From: CAZYEI01 sp964646425
GTDB taxonomy: Bacteria > Bacillota_I > Bacilli_A > RFN20 > JAISJY01
DNA length: 64,000 nucleotides
Direction of reading: 5' to 3'
NCBI GenBank assembly: GCA_964646425.1
Contig: CAZYEI010000001.1
Span: 14,418-78,417, forward strand
Shown here: piece after piece, positions 24,510 to 33,474 of the stretch
Numbering within the stretch: position 1 is the stretch's first letter
Layout: each line of letters begins with the position of its first letter
Program-made: the position numbers and the translations under genes
Notes under the pieces: generated by a model
Database searches by the model: none
Told to the model about the DNA's origin: nothing
The model's input: the letters and a program-made list of their open reading frames with translations, nothing else

Positions 24510-25142
24510 TTATTCTACTAATTTTCTCCATGTATTACATCCAACTATTCCATCAACTATTAATCCATTATTTCTTTGATATGATTTTATTGCTTGTAAA
24601 GTAGCATTTCCAACTATACCATCCATCGAAATATTGTAATTATTATTTGCAAGAATTTCCTGAAGAACAAAAATATAATTTCCTTTACTTCCATTTTTTA
24701 AAGTCGGATAGCCAGCCCCACAAGCTGCTTTGCCATATCTTTTATCAATATGAATCCACCTAGGTGTCATACTTATCGGTTCAACATATGACCATATCCC
24801 CATTTTCACTGCTAAGTTTCGAAGTTTTTTTCTTTGTGAAGATGTTAAATTTTGAGCAATGTCTAAAGCTGTCCCTGCATAATGTTGACTTTGTGAAGCA
24901 TGGCCACCACGAGTTATTCTTTGAAAAGCAAAGCCAACATAAATTGGACTTCCCCATTTTGCTCTAAATTTATTAAATGCTTCCATTGTTTGTTTACTTG
25001 TCCACAAAACATTAGAATTACTGCTTCCTCTAAACTCTTTAACAGATAAATACTTATTTTTAATATATGGCATTTGATCAGTTAAATTTTTATTATATCT
25101 TTGAATTTTTTGTGTTACTTCATCATAAACATATATAATCAT
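24510..25142 (-). CDS. M15-family peptidoglycan peptidase with PG-binding domain, endolysin-like
   Basis: The 210-residue protein has an M15-type metallopeptidase domain at about 30-135 with zinc ligands His87, Asp94 (S-Q-H-Y-A-G-T-A-L-D) and His131 (W-I-H-I-D). A PG_binding_1 domain follows at about 145-210 (V-D-G-I-V-G-x-x-T-W). It should cut peptide stems of peptidoglycan. No signal peptide is present, as in phage L-Ala-D-Glu endolysins, so export is unexplained. The start is the ATG at 25142 with AGGGTGA upstream; the longer GTG frame overlaps that site. The nearby hflX terminator lies only 30 bases upstream. Confidence 0.85.
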   Translation of the reverse strand: MIIYVYDEVTQKIQRYNKNLTDQMPYIKNKYLSVKEFRGSSNSNVLWTSKQTMEAFNKFRAKWGSPIYVGFAFQRITRGGHASQSQHYAGTALDIAQNLTSSQRKKLRNLAVKMGIWSYVEPISMTPRWIHIDKRYGKAACGAGYPTLKNGSKGNYIFVLQEILANNNYNISMDGIVGNATLQAIKSYQRNNGLIVDGIVGCNTWRKLVE

Positions 25143-25172
25143 AGTTATATTCACCCTAATTAGTATATGAAT

Positions 25173-25208
25173 AAAAAAAGAATATGTGCTTTATTCAATC
25201 ACATATTC
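25173..25208 (-). terminator. Terminator overlapping the 3' end of hflX
   Basis: GAATATGTG pairs with CACATATTC, followed on the minus strand by TTTTTTT. The stem includes the last codons and stop of hflX. Confidence 0.8.
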
Positions 25209-26438
25209 TTCATATTGACTTTTAAGATAAGATGGTCCAAAAAGCCTAATCATAATTCCTTCATTATCTTCAATTCTACTTGTTATGCAATATGCATCAT
25301 TAATTTTATAATAATCTTGAATTTTCTGATAAGGAATGTATAGGCTTAATCTAATATAATCTTTAAAAATATGTTTTTTAATTTCATTAATTAGTGGAAA
25401 TAAATTATTATCTTTTAATGCACTCATACTAATCATATTTTGATATAAACTATAATCTTTATCATATTGGATATCAGCCTTATTAAAAACAAATATAACC
25501 GGAATATCTTCAACCCCTAGTTCTTGTAATGTCGTTACTGTTACTTCTAATTGATTTTCAATATTTGCATCACTTGAATCGACCACAATAATCAATAAAT
25601 CAGAATCTAGAGCTTCTTCAAGGGTTGATCTAAATGCATTTACTAAGAAAGTTGGCAAGTTAGAAATAAAACCTACTGTATCTTTTAAAATAAAGTTTAA
25701 ATTTTGTGGTAATGTTATTTTTCGAGAATATGTTTCTAATGTTGCAAATAACATATCTTTTTGAATAACCGTTTTTTCATTATTTGCTCCATATTCTTTT
25801 ACAAAACGATTCATAATTGTTGATTTTCCTGAATTTGTATAACCCACAAGTGTAACTTGAGGTATTTCATTTTTTCCTCTGCGTTTTCTAATATTAGTTC
25901 TATTTTTCTTTATATTTTCAAGTTCAAGTTGGTAACGATAAATTTGACGTCTTAATCTATTTTTTAATAATTGTGTTTGTTTTTCTCCTTCACCCTTATT
26001 TTTTACTCCACCACCGACTTGCTGATTGTAATTAGCTTTTTCATCTCTAAGACGAGGTAATTCATATTGTAATTTAGCAATTTGAATTTGTAATTTTGCT
26101 TCATATGTAGTAGCACGTAGTTTAAAGATTTCTAAAATCAAACCTGTTCTATCTAATAATTCACAAGTTATTTTAGCACTTATATTACTATATTGTGCTG
26201 GTGTTAATTCATTATCAAAAATTACTATATCAACATTATAAAAATTAATTGCAGCACACAATTCATCCATCTTGCCTTGACCAATATAATATTGTTCATT
26301 TATTTGTTTAATGTTTTGAATAAATTCCCCTACAATTTTATAATTCATACTTTCAGTCATTCTTCTTAATTCTTGAAACGAATAATTAAATTGAGAATTA
26401 TTTAAATTGGCCCCAACTATTAATGCTCTTTGATTCAT
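25191..26438 (-). CDS. hflX: Ribosome-associated GTPase HflX
   Basis: The 415-residue GTPase splits stalled 70S ribosomes in stress and belongs to the Obg-HflX branch. The N-terminal HflX domain covers about residues 1-110, followed by a coiled-coil region with the family block Y-E-L-P-R-L at about 130. The G domain starts near 195, with G-Y-T-N-S-G-K-S-T (P loop), D-T-V-G-F-I-S-N-L-P (G3) and N-K-A-D (G4). The glycine-rich V-G-G-G-V-K-N-K-G-E-G-E linker is typical. GAAAGGAAG precedes the ATG. Confidence 0.95.
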   Translation of the reverse strand: MNQRALIVGANLNNSQFNYSFQELRRMTESMNYKIVGEFIQNIKQINEQYYIGQGKMDELCAAINFYNVDIVIFDNELTPAQYSNISAKITCELLDRTGLILEIFKLRATTYEAKLQIQIAKLQYELPRLRDEKANYNQQVGGGVKNKGEGEKQTQLLKNRLRRQIYRYQLELENIKKNRTNIRKRRGKNEIPQVTLVGYTNSGKSTIMNRFVKEYGANNEKTVIQKDMLFATLETYSRKITLPQNLNFILKDTVGFISNLPTFLVNAFRSTLEEALDSDLLIIVVDSSDANIENQLEVTVTTLQELGVEDIPVIFVFNKADIQYDKDYSLYQNMISMSALKDNNLFPLINEIKKHIFKDYIRLSLYIPYQKIQDYYKINDAYCITSRIEDNEGIMIRLFGPSYLKSQYEEYVIE

Positions 26439-26501
26439 ATATCTCTACTTCCTTTCATAATAAATAAGAAGTGATAAATATAAAATCTATCACTTTGCAT
26501 T

Positions 26502-27254
26502 TTATTTAGAATAAGGATAATTTTTTTTACCAACATTATTATACGGAACAACCTTATGTCGAGGTAATTCTTGCGCAAGTCTTGTTATTTCACCTTGCAA
26601 ATATTCACAAATAACTTTTCTTTGTTCATTTATATCCATTTCAGGATTATACTCGATTGGTTTTCCAAATATAACTTCCTTTAATTTCGCAGCATTATAT
26701 GTAGGAATAAATTTAAGTTTTTTACCAGTTTTCTTATAATAAAGCCTAGCCACATCTATAAATTTATTTTGAAATTCGTTAACTATATTATTATATGTTG
26801 CAGGACATTCTGGAAAAATAACAATATTAGCTCCTTCTTCTAACTTTTCTATAGTTTCTCGATATGTTGCCATTAATCTAACATCTTTATAAACTGCAAT
26901 AGTATCTGCTTGATTTAAAACATATGATGCAAGTGGAGCAATAAGATAAGATATAATTTTAAACAACCACTTAATATATTTAGGCTTCATGCTCCAAAAA
27001 TCTTTATAAGCATAAGCAGGCACTTCTTTGCATTTCATCATTTCGCCGATACACCAAATATATTTCTTTTTTGGAAAAAAAAGTTCACTGGCAAGTGGTC
27101 CATTCATCTGAGCATGATTACCAACATAAATCGCAGGTTCTTCAGGCATATATTCTAGTCCCTTATATTCTCTTTTACGATAAAAAATGCCACATAATCT
27201 TCTTAGGAATTTAAAAAATAATCCTTTTTTCTTTGTTTCACTATATTTGCTCAT
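26502..27254 (-). CDS. PlsC-like lysophospholipid acyltransferase, divergent motif
   Basis: The 250-residue protein resembles 1-acyl-glycerol-3-phosphate acyltransferases, which add a fatty acyl chain in phospholipid synthesis. Motif I is N-H-A-Q-M-N-G-P, where the Asp of the usual H-x4-D is replaced by Gly. Motif III is F-P-E-C-P-A in place of F-P-E-G-T. Thus it is an atypical branch and its acceptor is uncertain. There is one hydrophobic stretch at about 95-120. The start is the ATG at 27254 with GGTGATT before it. It lies divergent to pepF. Confidence 0.7.
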   Translation of the reverse strand: MSKYSETKKKGLFFKFLRRLCGIFYRKREYKGLEYMPEEPAIYVGNHAQMNGPLASELFFPKKKYIWCIGEMMKCKEVPAYAYKDFWSMKPKYIKWLFKIISYLIAPLASYVLNQADTIAVYKDVRLMATYRETIEKLEEGANIVIFPECPATYNNIVNEFQNKFIDVARLYYKKTGKKLKFIPTYNAAKLKEVIFGKPIEYNPEMDINEQRKVICEYLQGEITRLAQELPRHKVVPYNNVGKKNYPYSK

Positions 27255-27329
27255 TTTCAATCACCATTTTAATTATAATCATTTAATGACTTTTTTTCTA
27301 TATAATTACTCTAAAATATATTATTTTTA

Positions 27330-27358
27330 TTGAAAATAACATTATATTTAGATAATAT
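27330..27358 (+). promoter_or_regulatory. Promoter of pepF
   Basis: TTGAAA (27330-27335), a 17-base spacer and TAATAT (27353-27358) lie 25 bases before the ATG. Confidence 0.65.
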
Positions 27359-27383
27359 TATAATATTAGAAAAGGAGATAAAT

Positions 27384-29147
27384 ATGAAAAACTCATGGAA
27401 TTTAACACATTTATTTAAAAATGACAACGATTGGAAAACTGCGCTTGATTTACTATCACCTATGATTGAAAAAATCGCAACATTTAAAGGGAAATTAGAA
27501 AATGATGATGATTTTCATTCACTTTTACTTTTAGATTTAGAAATATCTAATATAATAGAGCCAGTTTTTTCATATGCTCATTTAGCACATGATTTAAATA
27601 CCAAAGATGTTTCTTTAACACAAAAAATGCAACAAGCCTACATTGCTTATCTTAAATATGAAGAAGCAACAAGTTGGGTTACACCTGAAATTATTTCACT
27701 TGGTAAAGATAAAGTTTTTGAAGTAATTAATAAATATGAAGATTTACATCAATTTAAATTTTATATTGAAAAAATATTTCATAATCAAGAACATATTTTG
27801 GATGATGAAAAAGAATTAATAATTGCAAACTTTAATAATATAACAAGTGGCAGTGATATGTATACTGCTCTTGCTGTTGCCGATCACAATAATAAAAGTA
27901 TTAAACTAAGTGATGGAAAAAAATACAAAATAACTCATGGTAATTTTAGAGGTCTTCTTGCTGAGTTAAAAGAAGATAAAGATCGTCGAAAAGTACTAGG
28001 CACAATTTTTAAAGATTACGAAAAATATAAAAATACATACGCTGCAATTTATACCAATGTAATGAAATCAGAATGGGCTAATGCAAAATCTCGTGGCTTC
28101 TCATCAGTTCTAGAAAGCAAACTATTTGTTAAAAATATCCCAACTTCAGTTTTTCTTTCATTGATAAATACAACAAGAAACAATACTGAACCAGTAAAAA
28201 GATATTACAAATTACGCAAAAAATATTTTAATTTAAAAGAAATCCATACATATGATAGATTTTTAGAAATGTCAAATTCTAACAAAAAATATTCATACGA
28301 AGAAGGAAAAGAATTATTCTTTGCATCTTTAAACGGCATGAATGATGAATTTATAAAAAATCAACATCGAGCTAGTGAAGAGGGTTTTGTTGATGTATAC
28401 GAAAAAGAAGGAAAAATCACTGGAGCATATTCAAGTGGAATCTATGGAAAACATCCATATATATTACTAAATTATAATAATGACTTAGATAATGTATTTA
28501 CATTAGCACATGAAAGTGGCCATTCTGCTCATACCTTATTTTCCAATGAAACCCAATCTTCTATTAACGCAAACTATGCAATTTTTGTTGCTGAAATTGC
28601 TTCAACATTTAACGAACATAATCTTTTAGATTATATGTTGGCTAATGCAAAAACAAAAAATGAAAAAATTTGTTTATTACAAAAAGCCATCGATGATATT
28701 TTAAGCACATATTACCGTCAAGCTTTATTTGCAAATTATGAATACGAAGCATTTAAATTAGTTGAAGAAAATAAACCTGTTACAGAAACAGATTTATGTC
28801 AAATTATGATTGATTTATATAAAGACTATTATGATATCGATATTTCAAAAGAGCCAGGTAAAAAATATATTTGGGCATATATTCCTCATTTATTTAATAC
28901 CCCATATTATGTATATCAATATGCTACATCGTTTAGTGCTTCATTGAAGATTTATGAAAATATTAAGAATAAAGTTCCTAATGCAATGGAAAATTATATA
29001 AAAATGCTAAAAGCTGGTGGTAGCAATTATCCAATTGAAATTGTTAAAATTGCTGGAGTTGATTTAACTACCGAAGCTCCATTTATTGCCGTTGTAAAAC
29101 GTTTAAATGATTTAGTTGATCAATTGGAAAAAATTATTAATGAATAA
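27384..29147 (+). CDS. pepF: Oligoendopeptidase F (M3 family)
   Basis: The 587-residue cytosolic zinc metallopeptidase cuts short peptides. The zinc site H-E-S-G-H is at residues 376-380, with a third ligand expected in F-V-A-E-I-A-S-T-F-N-E-H about 25 residues later. The C-terminal Y-Y-V-Y-Q-Y-A-T-S block is typical of the family. The start is the ATG at 27384 with AAAAGGAG upstream; a longer frame from 27330 lacks a ribosome site and includes the promoter. It is monocistronic with its own promoter and terminator. Confidence 0.95.
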   Translation: MKNSWNLTHLFKNDNDWKTALDLLSPMIEKIATFKGKLENDDDFHSLLLLDLEISNIIEPVFSYAHLAHDLNTKDVSLTQKMQQAYIAYLKYEEATSWVTPEIISLGKDKVFEVINKYEDLHQFKFYIEKIFHNQEHILDDEKELIIANFNNITSGSDMYTALAVADHNNKSIKLSDGKKYKITHGNFRGLLAELKEDKDRRKVLGTIFKDYEKYKNTYAAIYTNVMKSEWANAKSRGFSSVLESKLFVKNIPTSVFLSLINTTRNNTEPVKRYYKLRKKYFNLKEIHTYDRFLEMSNSNKKYSYEEGKELFFASLNGMNDEFIKNQHRASEEGFVDVYEKEGKITGAYSSGIYGKHPYILLNYNNDLDNVFTLAHESGHSAHTLFSNETQSSINANYAIFVAEIASTFNEHNLLDYMLANAKTKNEKICLLQKAIDDILSTYYRQALFANYEYEAFKLVEENKPVTETDLCQIMIDLYKDYYDIDISKEPGKKYIWAYIPHLFNTPYYVYQYATSFSASLKIYENIKNKVPNAMENYIKMLKAGGSNYPIEIVKIAGVDLTTEAPFIAVVKRLNDLVDQLEKIINE

Positions 29148-29164
29148 ATAATATCATTACAATA

Positions 29165-29216
29165 AAAAACATAAATCCAAAATGTCATACTATATAATGG
29201 ATTTATGTTTTTTTTA
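29165..29216. terminator. Bidirectional terminator between pepF and the LRR lipoprotein gene
   Basis: AAAAACATAAATCC pairs with GGATTTATGTTTTT. T runs are present on both strands, so it serves both convergent units. Confidence 0.85.
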
Positions 29217-29237
29217 TTAATTTTATCTATCAATCTT

Positions 29238-30740
29238 TTAATCTTTAAAATAACTTAAATTTACATATTCCTGAAAATCTAAAAAATAATTTGCCCACTC
29301 ACTATTTTTATATACTGTGGCATTAAAACTAAAACAAATATTTCTACTTTCTTCATAAAAAGCTCTTGAGTCAATCGAAACAGCAGTATCAGGAAATACC
29401 AACAAATTACTTTGATTTAATGATAAAAATAAATATTTTTCAACATTTTTTACATTTGTAAAATAAATCGTATTAATATTATCAAGTGAATAGAAAGCCC
29501 CGCTATTTATTTTAGAAATTTCAGCTGACAAATGATATTCGCTTCCGCTATGATTAGAATTAAAATATACTAATGCATAAGTTCCATCATCTAATTTTTC
29601 TAAAATATTATCATCATCAAGCAAATATTTTTTATTTGTCCTAATACTTATTTCTTTTAATACCCCAGTTTGAAAAGCTCCCCTACCAATATATGTAATG
29701 GAAGTAGGAATACTAATCGAAGTAATCATAGTATTTTTAAAAGCATAATCACCAATAGTGTCTAATGGACTATATATTATAATTTCATTCAAATATGAAT
29801 TTGCAAATGCATACTCTCCTATTTCAATAAGCTCATCATTCATATAAAATTTCATAATCCCTGAATTTGCAAATGCATATTTTCCTATTTTTGTAATTCC
29901 ATATGGTAATTGAATACTTTGAATATTCTTTCTTCCATAGAAACAATAAGGAGCAATACTTACAATTTTAATATTATTGCTATAATATTTTCGAGTAATA
30001 TCAATAGTGCTATCACCAAATAATGAATGAATTTCACAAGTGCCCTCGTTATCAAGTTTTTCAAATAATGTCATATTATGAATTAAATACTTATTATTTT
30101 TTTCGATTTTTAATTCTTTGATATTATTTGCTCCAATAAATGCTCCATGTGCGATATCTGTAATATTATTTCCTAATTCAATATATTCTAACTCGCTTTC
30201 ATAGAAACTACTAAATCCTATTGTTTTAATAAAATAAGGCACATATAATTTTTTTATTTGTGAATAAGAAAAACCATAATCCATAATTCCAGTAACTTTA
30301 TAGCCATCAATATAAGTAGGTATTGAAACATTTTTTTGATTAATTCCCTTATTATTTAGACCAATACACGCCTCAAAACTATCATTTAACTGATATGTAT
30401 AATAAGCATCTGTCCATTTAGCATATAAATCTAAATCACCTGTTACTTCGTATGTAGTTAAATCCAATGGTTGCGTTAATTTTGAATCAAAATACCAATT
30501 GACAAATTGCTTTTCTTCTTTTTGAGGAATATACCGATTATTAAAAAAATAATTTTCATCAATTTTTATAGAAATATCATTTGATGTTGTTTGTTCATTG
30601 ACAATTAAATATCCACCATTCAAATGAAAAGTAACTCTAATTTCATCGCCTTTTACATATGGAGTTGACTCATTAAATGTGTTACAAGAAACTATACCAA
30701 AGCTTAACATTAATAATAATAATATATTTTTTGCTTTCAT
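29238..30740 (-). CDS. Leucine-rich-repeat (BspA/LRR_5-like) lipoprotein
   Basis: The 500-residue surface lipoprotein has a signal peptide ending in I-V-S-C (Cys 19). An InlB_B/Listeria-Bacteroides type repeat is at about 30-110 (V-T-F-H-L-N-G-G ... L-D-L-Y-A-K-W). About ten LRR_5 units of the BspA type follow at about 140-490 (I-G-K-Y-A-F-A-N-S, I-G-E-Y-A-F-A-N-S, I-G-D-Y-A-F-K-N). Such proteins bind partner surfaces or host proteins; the ligand is unknown. The start is the ATG at 30740 with GGAGGAG upstream. It lies 13 bases after trmD, so it is co-transcribed with rimM-trmD in the place where rplS is usually found. Confidence 0.9.
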   Translation of the reverse strand: MKAKNILLLLMLSFGIVSCNTFNESTPYVKGDEIRVTFHLNGGYLIVNEQTTSNDISIKIDENYFFNNRYIPQKEEKQFVNWYFDSKLTQPLDLTTYEVTGDLDLYAKWTDAYYTYQLNDSFEACIGLNNKGINQKNVSIPTYIDGYKVTGIMDYGFSYSQIKKLYVPYFIKTIGFSSFYESELEYIELGNNITDIAHGAFIGANNIKELKIEKNNKYLIHNMTLFEKLDNEGTCEIHSLFGDSTIDITRKYYSNNIKIVSIAPYCFYGRKNIQSIQLPYGITKIGKYAFANSGIMKFYMNDELIEIGEYAFANSYLNEIIIYSPLDTIGDYAFKNTMITSISIPTSITYIGRGAFQTGVLKEISIRTNKKYLLDDDNILEKLDDGTYALVYFNSNHSGSEYHLSAEISKINSGAFYSLDNINTIYFTNVKNVEKYLFLSLNQSNLLVFPDTAVSIDSRAFYEESRNICFSFNATVYKNSEWANYFLDFQEYVNLSYFKD

Positions 30741-30753
30741 ATTTTCTCCTCCA

Positions 30754-31524
30754 TTACATAAATTTTTTAGCATTTTTAATTGCATCAACCAACCATTTTG
30801 GTTCCTCAACGCCATCTTCAATTTCTTTTAATAGTTTTATTTCTTCTTTGCTATATCTTCTATTTATTAGTAAATCTGGACGACTATTTTTTGTTAGTTT
30901 TAGGCTTTCTTTTAAACGCCATTTTTTTATAGCTTTGTGATTACCTGAAAACAAAATATCCGGTACTTTTTTCCCTTGATATTCACGAGGAAAAGTATAT
31001 TGGGGATATTCTAATAAACCATTTTCAAAGGACTCTTCCAAAGTAGAACCCTCACTTATCGCACCATCAAGCAATCTAATAATGGCATCACTAATTACCA
31101 TACTTGCAAGTTCCCCACCAGTAAGAACATAATCTCCAATTGAAATCATATCGGTAAAAGCAGAATTTACTCTTTCATCAAGCCCCTCATAATGTCCACA
31201 AACTAAAACAATATGTTCTTCTTTTGCTAAGCAACGAGCCATTTCTTGATTAAATTTTTTTCCTCTAGGAGACATAAGAAAAACCTTTGAATTTTCTTTT
31301 TTTACTGAATTTAATGAATCTAATATTGGTTGACATTTCATTACTAATCCAGCACCACCACCGATAGGATAGTCATCAATTCGTCCATTTTTATCTTTTG
31401 TGAATGATCTTATATCAATGACATTAACCTTTACAATTTCTTGAGAAATTGCTCTAGCAATAATTGATGTTGCTAAGAAATCATTAAACATCGAAGGAAA
31501 TATCGTCAAAATATCAATTACCAT
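30754..31524 (-). CDS. trmD: tRNA (guanine-N1-)-methyltransferase
   Basis: The 256-residue SPOUT enzyme methylates G37 of tRNA next to the anticodon using SAM and prevents +1 frameshifts. Landmarks are I-L-T-I-F-P at the start, G-G-G-A-G-L-V-M, V-C-G-H-Y-E-G-L-D-E-R and I-G-D-Y-V-L-T-G-G-E-L, the trefoil-knot SAM site. The length is typical. It begins two bases after the rimM stop. Confidence 0.97.
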   Translation of the reverse strand: MVIDILTIFPSMFNDFLATSIIARAISQEIVKVNVIDIRSFTKDKNGRIDDYPIGGGAGLVMKCQPILDSLNSVKKENSKVFLMSPRGKKFNQEMARCLAKEEHIVLVCGHYEGLDERVNSAFTDMISIGDYVLTGGELASMVISDAIIRLLDGAISEGSTLEESFENGLLEYPQYTFPREYQGKKVPDILFSGNHKAIKKWRLKESLKLTKNSRPDLLINRRYSKEEIKLLKEIEDGVEEPKWLVDAIKNAKKFM

Positions 31525-31526
31525 AA

Positions 31527-32033
31527 TTAAATTCCTTCCATATCAATAATTTCAATTTTTTTATTATCAATATCAACATTAACTAACCAAGATTTTACAA
31601 ATGGAATAAGTTTTATATGATTGTCAGGCGTTGCAATACGTAATAAATCATGTGCACCATTATTTTCAACAGAAACTACATCACCAATCAAATTTTCCTT
31701 TATATAAACGCTACATTGTAATAAATCATGGTGATAATATTGGTCTTTTTTTAATTTGTGCATATTTTCTTCATTCATATATACTGCAAACCCCTTATAT
31801 TTTTCAGCAGTCGTCATATCATCAATATCTTTAAAATGAACAATAATAAATTTACCATTATTTCTTGAAAAAGTAACTTCTACCTCTTTTGTTAAATTTC
31901 TTAATTCATCAACTAAAAAAAGAATACTTCCCTTCTTAAAACGGAGATTAGAAAAATCAGTCAATGAATAAATTTTTAAATCTCCTTTTACGCCAAATGT
32001 AGATACAACACTTCCGATAATAATTTTATTCAC
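31527..32033 (-). CDS. rimM: Ribosome maturation factor RimM
   Basis: The 168-residue protein helps assemble the 30S head and binds S19. The N-terminal beta-barrel has I-G-S-V-V-S-T-F-G-V-K-G-D-L-K (residues about 7-20), and a PRC-barrel follows (H-D-L-L at about 130). No ATG is available; I choose the GTG at 32033 because AAAAGGGAG is at the right distance. Another GTG at 32042 sits inside that site. It heads the rimM-trmD-LRR operon, with a TATAAT -10 at 32061-32056 but a weak -35. Confidence 0.93.
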   Translation of the reverse strand: MNKIIIGSVVSTFGVKGDLKIYSLTDFSNLRFKKGSILFLVDELRNLTKEVEVTFSRNNGKFIIVHFKDIDDMTTAEKYKGFAVYMNEENMHKLKKDQYYHHDLLQCSVYIKENLIGDVVSVENNGAHDLLRIATPDNHIKLIPFVKSWLVNVDIDNKKIEIIDMEGI

Positions 32034-32084
32034 AAAAAACACACTCCCTTTTGTTATTATACATTATTTAATGATAAAAACATA

Positions 32085-32128
32085 GAAAAAAGTGTTCACT
32101 AATGCTTTTTTACAGCTGGAACACTTTT
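32085..32128 (-). terminator. Terminator of the tetR-like gene
   Basis: AAAAGTGTTC pairs with GAACACTTTT around a 21-base loop, with a T run on the minus strand three bases after the stop of the regulator gene. Confidence 0.7.
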
Positions 32129-32131
32129 ATT

Positions 32132-32734
32132 TTATTTGTATGTACCATATTTTAAAATATTAAAGGAAATTCTTAATTCTTCTCTTACTACATTTGGATC
32201 TCTATTAAATACTAAAACTTGAGACATTGCATCAACTAAATTAGTAATTAACATTTTTCTAAGCATTCTAAATTCAATTTGAGTTGTTATTGAATAATCT
32301 TCAGGAACAAAAGAAATATCTTGAACAAAATTATGCTTTTCGCCTTCCGATAATAAATTATGAACTTGAATAAAATTAATCGGATTAGCGTTTCTTAATA
32401 TATTTGCAATAAATCCAATACTATCATCTAAATTTGATTCGATTATTATATAATCATAAACATCCATTACTGCAAAGAAAATATTATTACCTCTTGCCAA
32501 TGTTTCTTTTATTCTTTCTAACACTTTGTTAAATGTGCATTTCAAAAGATGCGAATATATATCCCATTTGTCCTCAAAATATAAATAAAAACTTCCTCTA
32601 GAAATATTAGATCTGCTAACAATTTCATTAATAGATACTTCATCATATGGTTTCAAAGAAAATTCATCTCTGGCCGCTAAAATAATCTTTTCACGCTTTT
32701 CTAATTTTAATTTAAAGAAATTTTCTTTAGGCAT
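32132..32734 (-). CDS. TetR-family transcriptional regulator
   Basis: The 200-residue repressor has an N-terminal helix-turn-helix at about 17-60 (I-I-L-A-A-R-D-E-F, then I-N-E-I-V-S-R-S-N-I-S-R-G-S-F-Y-L-Y-F-E-D-K). The helical C-terminal ligand domain is not similar to any known one I recall. Its target is unknown. AAGGGGGG precedes the ATG. Two TTAATATT-type repeats at about 32775-32793 lie just upstream and could be its own operator. The gene sits between khpA and rimM, which are normally adjacent. Confidence 0.9.
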   Translation of the reverse strand: MPKENFFKLKLEKREKIILAARDEFSLKPYDEVSINEIVSRSNISRGSFYLYFEDKWDIYSHLLKCTFNKVLERIKETLARGNNIFFAVMDVYDYIIIESNLDDSIGFIANILRNANPINFIQVHNLLSEGEKHNFVQDISFVPEDYSITTQIEFRMLRKMLITNLVDAMSQVLVFNRDPNVVREELRISFNILKYGTYK

Positions 32735-32808
32735 TAAAAATCCCCCCCTTATACTAAAAAATATATCAGGAAAATATTAACTTAATATTAACAAACAATA
32801 AAAAATGT

Positions 32809-32833
32809 AAAAAAAAAGAGAGATGAAATCTCT
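32809..32833 (-). terminator. Terminator of rpsP-khpA
   Basis: AGAGAT pairs with ATCTCT around a three-base loop, with a run of nine T on the minus strand, directly after the khpA stop. It separates khpA from the tetR-like gene. Confidence 0.75.
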
Positions 32834-32837
32834 TTTT

Positions 32838-33101
32838 TTAATCCTCGGTACTTGTTTCGTAAGATTCAAATTTTACAAAAACTCTTGTACCATTAATTTT
32901 TCCAGCAACATTAACTACTTCTCTAATAGCAGTTGCAGTAATTCCACCTTTACCAATTAATCGTGCGATATCATTTGATTCAGCACACACTAAGATTACT
33001 ACATGTTTTTCTTCTTCTGTCGGTAAAGCACGAATTAATAATGCATCTTTATTAACTACTAAAGGAGAAACAATGTTGCGAACTACGCTTTCGTAATCCA
33101 T
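32838..33101 (-). CDS. khpA: KH-domain RNA-binding protein KhpA
   Basis: The 87-residue single-KH protein binds RNA, usually as a dimer with KhpB, and influences cell elongation and mRNA levels. The KH signature I-A-R-L-I-G-K-G-G-I-T-A is at about 45-56. The position directly after rpsP is conserved in Firmicutes. AGGAGATAAG precedes the ATG. Confidence 0.93.
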   Translation of the reverse strand: MDYESVVRNIVSPLVVNKDALLIRALPTEEEKHVVILVCAESNDIARLIGKGGITATAIREVVNVAGKINGTRVFVKFESYETSTED

Positions 33102-33120
33102 CTCTTATCTCCTCTATATC

Positions 33121-33393
33121 TTACTTAGAGTATTTCTTTTCGTGTAATTTTGTCATAACACCTGCATCAGATAAAAGTGTTCTAACAGTATCAGTTGGTT
33201 GTGCGCCTTTTTCTAACCAAGCCAAAGCTAAATCAGCATTTAAAGTTACTTTAGCAGGTTGTCTTTTAGGTTCATAAGTTCCTAATTCTTCAATAAAACG
33301 ACCATCACGAGGTGAATGTGAATCTGCTACAACAATTCTATATTGAGCTAAATGATGACGACCAACTCTTTTTAATCTAATTTTTACTGCCAT
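33121..33393 (-). CDS. rpsP: 30S ribosomal protein S16
   Basis: The 90-residue protein of the small subunit begins with V-K-I-R-L-K-R-V-G, continues with Y-R-I-V-V-A-D-S-H-S-P-R-D-G-R and ends in the usual Lys-rich tail. AAGGAGG precedes the ATG. It heads the rpsP-khpA unit with its own consensus promoter. Confidence 0.98.
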   Translation of the reverse strand: MAVKIRLKRVGRHHLAQYRIVVADSHSPRDGRFIEELGTYEPKRQPAKVTLNADLALAWLEKGAQPTDTVRTLLSDAGVMTKLHEKKYSK

Positions 33394-33425
33394 AAAAAAT
33401 CCTCCTTATTTTTAAGTACTATGAC

Positions 33426-33453
33426 ATTATAACATTTAATACATATATGTCAA
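33426..33453 (-). promoter_or_regulatory. Promoter of rpsP-khpA
   Basis: On the minus strand TTGACA (33453-33448), a 16-base spacer and TATAAT (33431-33426) are both consensus. Confidence 0.8.
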
Positions 33454-33474
33454 GTATTTTTACTTAACATTTAA

